64,000 bases of DNA from Phylloscopus collybita (lineage: Eukaryota; Chordata; Aves; Passeriformes; Phylloscopidae). The notes under the pieces were generated by a model. That model did not search any database, was not told where the DNA came from, and saw nothing but the letters and a program-made list of their open reading frames with translations. Made by a program: the position numbers and the translations under genes. This document shows, piece by piece, positions 60,656 to 64,000 of this stretch; position 1 is the stretch's first letter, and each line of letters begins with the position of its first letter. The stretch is from NCBI GenBank assembly GCA_027886175.1, contig JAJNNQ010000100.1, forward strand, positions 3,759,501 to 3,823,500, read 5' to 3'.

Positions 60656-61066
60656 TGTTTGCCAGAATCAGGATTAAATGCTGGAGACGGTGTTTCGTGT
60701 TCGGACCCAGATGTTTATTAATTCTTATCTCTGTTACAGCCTCACAAACTGTGAGTTCTACAGCACTTCTGGCTAACAAACCAAAAATGGAGCCATCTCT
60801 ATCTCTCTACAAAGCCTTTTAAGGATAAACTGTCCAATTATGAAATGACACCTGGATTATTTTTACTTTTAACCCAATAACCAAACACCTGTGCCCCGCA
60901 ATGAGGACTTTTCTACCCAATTACAAAACACCACCCAGACCTGTGGAGAAAAAGGTAAAAAAGAAGGACTCAGCCTCTGCCCTAAAACCTCCATCTTGCT
61001 TTATAGACATATTACTATGTTCTAAACCCTTAAACTCTTAAGTTTTCCACCCTGTGATGTTACACA
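60656..61066 (-). mobile_element. Probable solo LTR, family 4 (reverse)
   Basis: On the + strand it begins TGTTTGCCAG and ends ATGTTACACA; CTTCT flanks both ends (60651-60655, 61067-61071), a possible 5-bp target duplication. Read in reverse, AATTAATAAACATCTGGGTC gives a poly(A) signal followed by a short U5-like end, as in an LTR. No internal viral genes adjoin it. Confidence 0.65.
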
Positions 61067-61649
61067 CTTCTATTCAAACCACACACCCACAATCCCAGTT
61101 CTATCACTCAATTTTGGGAGCCTTCTCCAAGGCTTCAGGTCAGATGCAGTGTTTGCTGGGGGGTCAGTGCCTGTCAGCACAGAAAGCCTGAAATCCTCAG
61201 TGACCGGGGTTCCAACATCTTTGATTTTTTTAATTCTTTGAAAGGCAATATATGTACATAATTAATGCCTGGGCAGCTCTTAGGACCGTCCCTCACCCCA
61301 TGGTAACATTGTTAAATTTAGAAAAGGTGCCTTGATGTTTAATTCCTGCAGACTCCTGTGCTGATGGCAGTGGAGAGATGGCAGTGAGAGCAGGGCAAGG
61401 GCTGGAGCTGAGATTCACCCCATCCTGCTCCATCCCACGTGGGATCAGACAGAATGGACCCCACATCACACAGGGAACAGAGGAACCACAGTCCCTAAAC
61501 CTCCTCTCTTTCCCTTCCATCACTGCCCTTCCAAGAACCATTATCAGGATAACAGTTCTCCTGGGACAAGACACCACTAAATCAACATTTCCTCCTAACG
61601 AATCCCAGTATTCCATGGAGCTCCTGAGCTGGGCCTACCTCTGCTTTGT

Positions 61650-61745
61650 GCAAGGGAGCCGTGTTGACAGAGTATATTTAGACTTGTGTAATGTGTTTGA
61701 CTCAGGGCTGCACAACATCCTGATTAAAAGCAATTATCTCTGCAC
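61650..61745 (+). mobile_element. CR1 LINE ORF2 remnant (reverse transcriptase)
   Basis: One frame reads VDRVYLDLCNVFDSGLHNIL, resembling the CR1-type RT motif around YLDFxKAFDTVxHxILL. The usual K of KAFD is N here. Only about 30 codons are recognisable, so this is a decayed 5'-region fragment, unlike the 3'-end fragments elsewhere. Confidence 0.6.
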
Positions 61746-62092
61746 AAAGTCAGCGTGGCAGGCATTAAACACTCCCAAAGTGCCTGCATGGCAGCTTGCA
61801 GAGGGGAGATCTGCAATCAGCACCTGGGGGGAGTTTGCAGTTCCCCCTGGGGTCTCAGAGGGTTGGGCACAGGAGCTCCAGTGAAGTTTTGCTGGCTGTC
61901 CTGGGCTGGAGCTCGTTTTCCTCTGTGTTTGGAGCTCTGTGTGAGGATGGTGTGGGCAGCACTGAGGGGTTTGGTTGTTGCTGGGTGGTGCTGATCCTAA
62001 ATCCAGGACTTCCCTGAGGCTCTGCAGTGAGGAGGTACAGGAGGGGCCAGGAGGGAGCACGGCTGGGACAGCAGGGCCAAACTGGGACATTG

Positions 62093-62622
62093 CACACCTC
62101 AGAACATCCTGACCAGTATGGGAACTGGGGGAATTGTTCTGGGACAGCTGAGCCAAACATCCCACACCTCAGAATATCCTGACCAGTGTGGGAACTGGGG
62201 GAATTGTTCTGGGAGAGCTGAGCCAAACATCCCTGACGCTGTTTAAGATTAACAACAACACGGACTCCCGAGGTCAGAAGGCTGACAATGACTCCAATCA
62301 ATCTTTATTACCCAGGAATTTCTTCCCTTTATGCTGTTTTACAAAGAGCCACCCAAAGGGGTGGAAGAAAGACAAACTTCTTCGACTGCATTGGTCAAGT
62401 CAGAGGGACATCAAGAGAAGGTCCCTCCTAGGGAAAGGAATGTAAACACAGGTTACAGTTAGGAAAATGTGTCTCTTGTTGACAGAACAGTGCCTGGGAA
62501 GGAGTTTCAGAGAAATCAAAACATCACAGCACCAACCATGACTACACATCCCCACACCTCAGAACATCCTGGCCAGTGTGGGAACTGGGAGAATTGTTCT
62601 GGGACAGGCTGGGCATTGCTCA
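62093..62622. repeat. 70-bp tandem repeat (3 units) split by an LTR
   Basis: Units at 62093-62162, 62163-62232 and 62553-62622 share CACACCTCAGAAYATCCTG and GGGAACTGGGGGAATTGTTC. A partial unit precedes the first. The third decays near its end. The LTR at 62234-62546 separates units 2 and 3. Confidence 0.88.
62234..62546 (-). mobile_element. Solo LTR, family 5 (reverse), 6-bp target duplication
   Basis: Begins TGACGCTG, ends CATGACTACA, flanked by exact CATCCC (62228-62233 and 62547-62552). On the minus strand it shows GACCAATG, CATAAAGGG and GTAATAAAGATT (CCAAT, TATA-like, poly(A)) in LTR order. The insertion split the 70-bp tandem repeat, which independently fixes its ends to within a base. 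Confidence 0.88.
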
Positions 62623-64000
62623 GAGGTTTGTGGGCAACTGTATTGGGCATCACTTGGTTTTGTAGGAGCTTTTCTTTCTCTCCCTCTCCTTTTTAGTACA
62701 ATTCAATCAGTAGTAGCAGCATACTTTGCTTTGTTTCAATTATTAAAGTGTTTATCTTTCTTCATCTTGACCCGTGAACTTTTCCATCTCCTTTTCTCCC
62801 CCAGTTCTTCTGAGGCAGAGCATTGGGGGAGCAGGTCAAGGCCAACCCATCACAGTTCCTTTCTGAAAAGCTTCAGAAGGACTTGCTGATGTGGAAAACT
62901 CAAGGTAATCATGGTATTATTCAGCTGGAATGAAGGTCCTGATGTGCTTTGATTAAAGCCCACGTGGGGGAACAGCTTGTGTGAGGCACAGCAGACATTT
63001 CCTTAATTTAACAAGGCAGGATGAGATCCAGTTAATTTTGCTTAAACTATAATGACTCATTCCAATTGGAGTTATGGCCCTGGAGGTCAGTGGAAAAATA
63101 ACTGCCCTGTGTTGACTTTGAGCCAAAACACAGTAACTCAGGGATTGAGGGCAGGATGGGACCTGTGGCAGAAAACTGGAGCCAGCAGAAATTCCAGTCT
63201 GGCTTCAGGTGCTAAAAATTTCACACACAGACCTATTAAAGAGTTTTCATTATTTCATTTTATAATCTTCCTTAAAACCTGTCCTAGCTCCTACCACAGA
63301 ACATGCTCAGGATGCAGGAGTTACCAAGTGATGCATTTTGACCTGGATTCTGCTGGTAGTCACATAGATTAAAGTAGTTTTCCCTTCTGGTATAAAAATT
63401 CCATGAGGTAGAATGAGATCACAGCCTGTAATGACAGTGCTCACTGTCTCCTAGCACCACCAATTATTAGGAGCAGAATTATAGCGTGGTGATTTCATGT
63501 CAGAGGACAATGCTTTATTAGAGTTTGATTTACTTAGTAATTTAGGTACACTGAATCAGAGCAGGGGAAAGTGCTTGAGAAGTAATTTTTTCCTTAGCTC
63601 GGTTTTTTTTTTGTTTTGTTCTGTCTTTATTGTGACCTTCATCAGACTGCAAGGGCTCCTGGAAAACAGGAATAGTGGGGGTTTTTTTGAGTTATGATTC
63701 ACCCAAATATAACGTTGGTGGAACAGCAATGTGCCAAGGGGACAGAGAAGGTCTCAGGGAAGTGGATATGAAGCTGATGACCTAAATATGAACATGGAAT
63801 GGGTTCTTTTCCTGATTCCCATGAAGAGGAGAGTACCTACTCTTGATCAGTAGCTGCTGTTGAGTCACATTTAATTACTCGAGTGGGAATTTACATCACC
63901 TAATTTTCCCATGCATGAGGTAAAGCTGGGCTGATTTAGGGAGGTAGGTTCTGCAGGGAGTCCAAAGGAAAGAATTAACCATCTCCAGAGATGATTCTGC
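62623..64000. other. Gene-free stretch at the window end
   Basis: No gene or interspersed repeat recognised. OSGIN1, next to MLYCD in human, was not found up to the window edge. Confidence 0.5.

Noticed and set aside
62093..62622. CRISPR-like spaced repeat
   Set aside because: Units are directly adjacent without spacers, and the one gap is an LTR insertion; the genome is vertebrate.

Overview
This is eukaryotic nuclear DNA, almost certainly from a bird and probably a songbird. The evidence is one multi-exon vertebrate gene with GT-AG introns and a CpG-island promoter, many 3'-truncated CR1 LINE copies in both orientations (several ending in the avian CR1-type tail with repeats like GATTCTGTGATTC), and several solo LTRs of endogenous retroviruses. 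The bird assignment rests on the repeat types and the gene; the songbird guess is inference.

The only protein-coding gene I can support is MLYCD (malonyl-CoA decarboxylase) on the + strand. Its five exons are at 25306-25806, 30978-31090, 31998-32154, 32646-32795 and 39666-40199. They join without a frame break into 484 codons plus stop. The product has an arginine-rich N-terminus that looks mitochondrial, a second in-frame ATG after it (residue 31), the conserved catalytic Ser and His, and a C-terminal SKL peroxisomal signal.

Layout: 1-24600 is gene-free DNA with old CR1 copies (1.4, 6.2 and 9.6 kb), two solo LTRs (2.7 and 3.7 kb) and short tandem repeats. At 24.6-26.4 kb lies the GC-rich MLYCD promoter and exon 1, bracketed by three CR1 fragments. 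The gene body runs to 40.2 kb, with a 5.2 kb first intron and a 6.9 kb last intron. 43.9-47.3 kb is a dense cluster of four solo LTRs, one of them inserted inside a CR1 copy. At 50255-54893 two 600-bp arms, about 98.7% identical by hand alignment with no net length difference, lie in inverted orientation around a 3.4 kb spacer; I recognise no transposon in them, and this is the most unusual structure in the window. 57.7-59.3 kb holds long G/T-only low-complexity tracts, including an 18-G run. 60.6-62.6 kb holds two more solo LTRs; one has split a 70-bp tandem repeat and left a 6-bp target duplication.

I see no tRNA, rRNA, CRISPR, operon or bacterial feature. HSBP1 and OSGIN1, which flank MLYCD in human, were not recognised here. 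All identities are from reading the sequence by eye.
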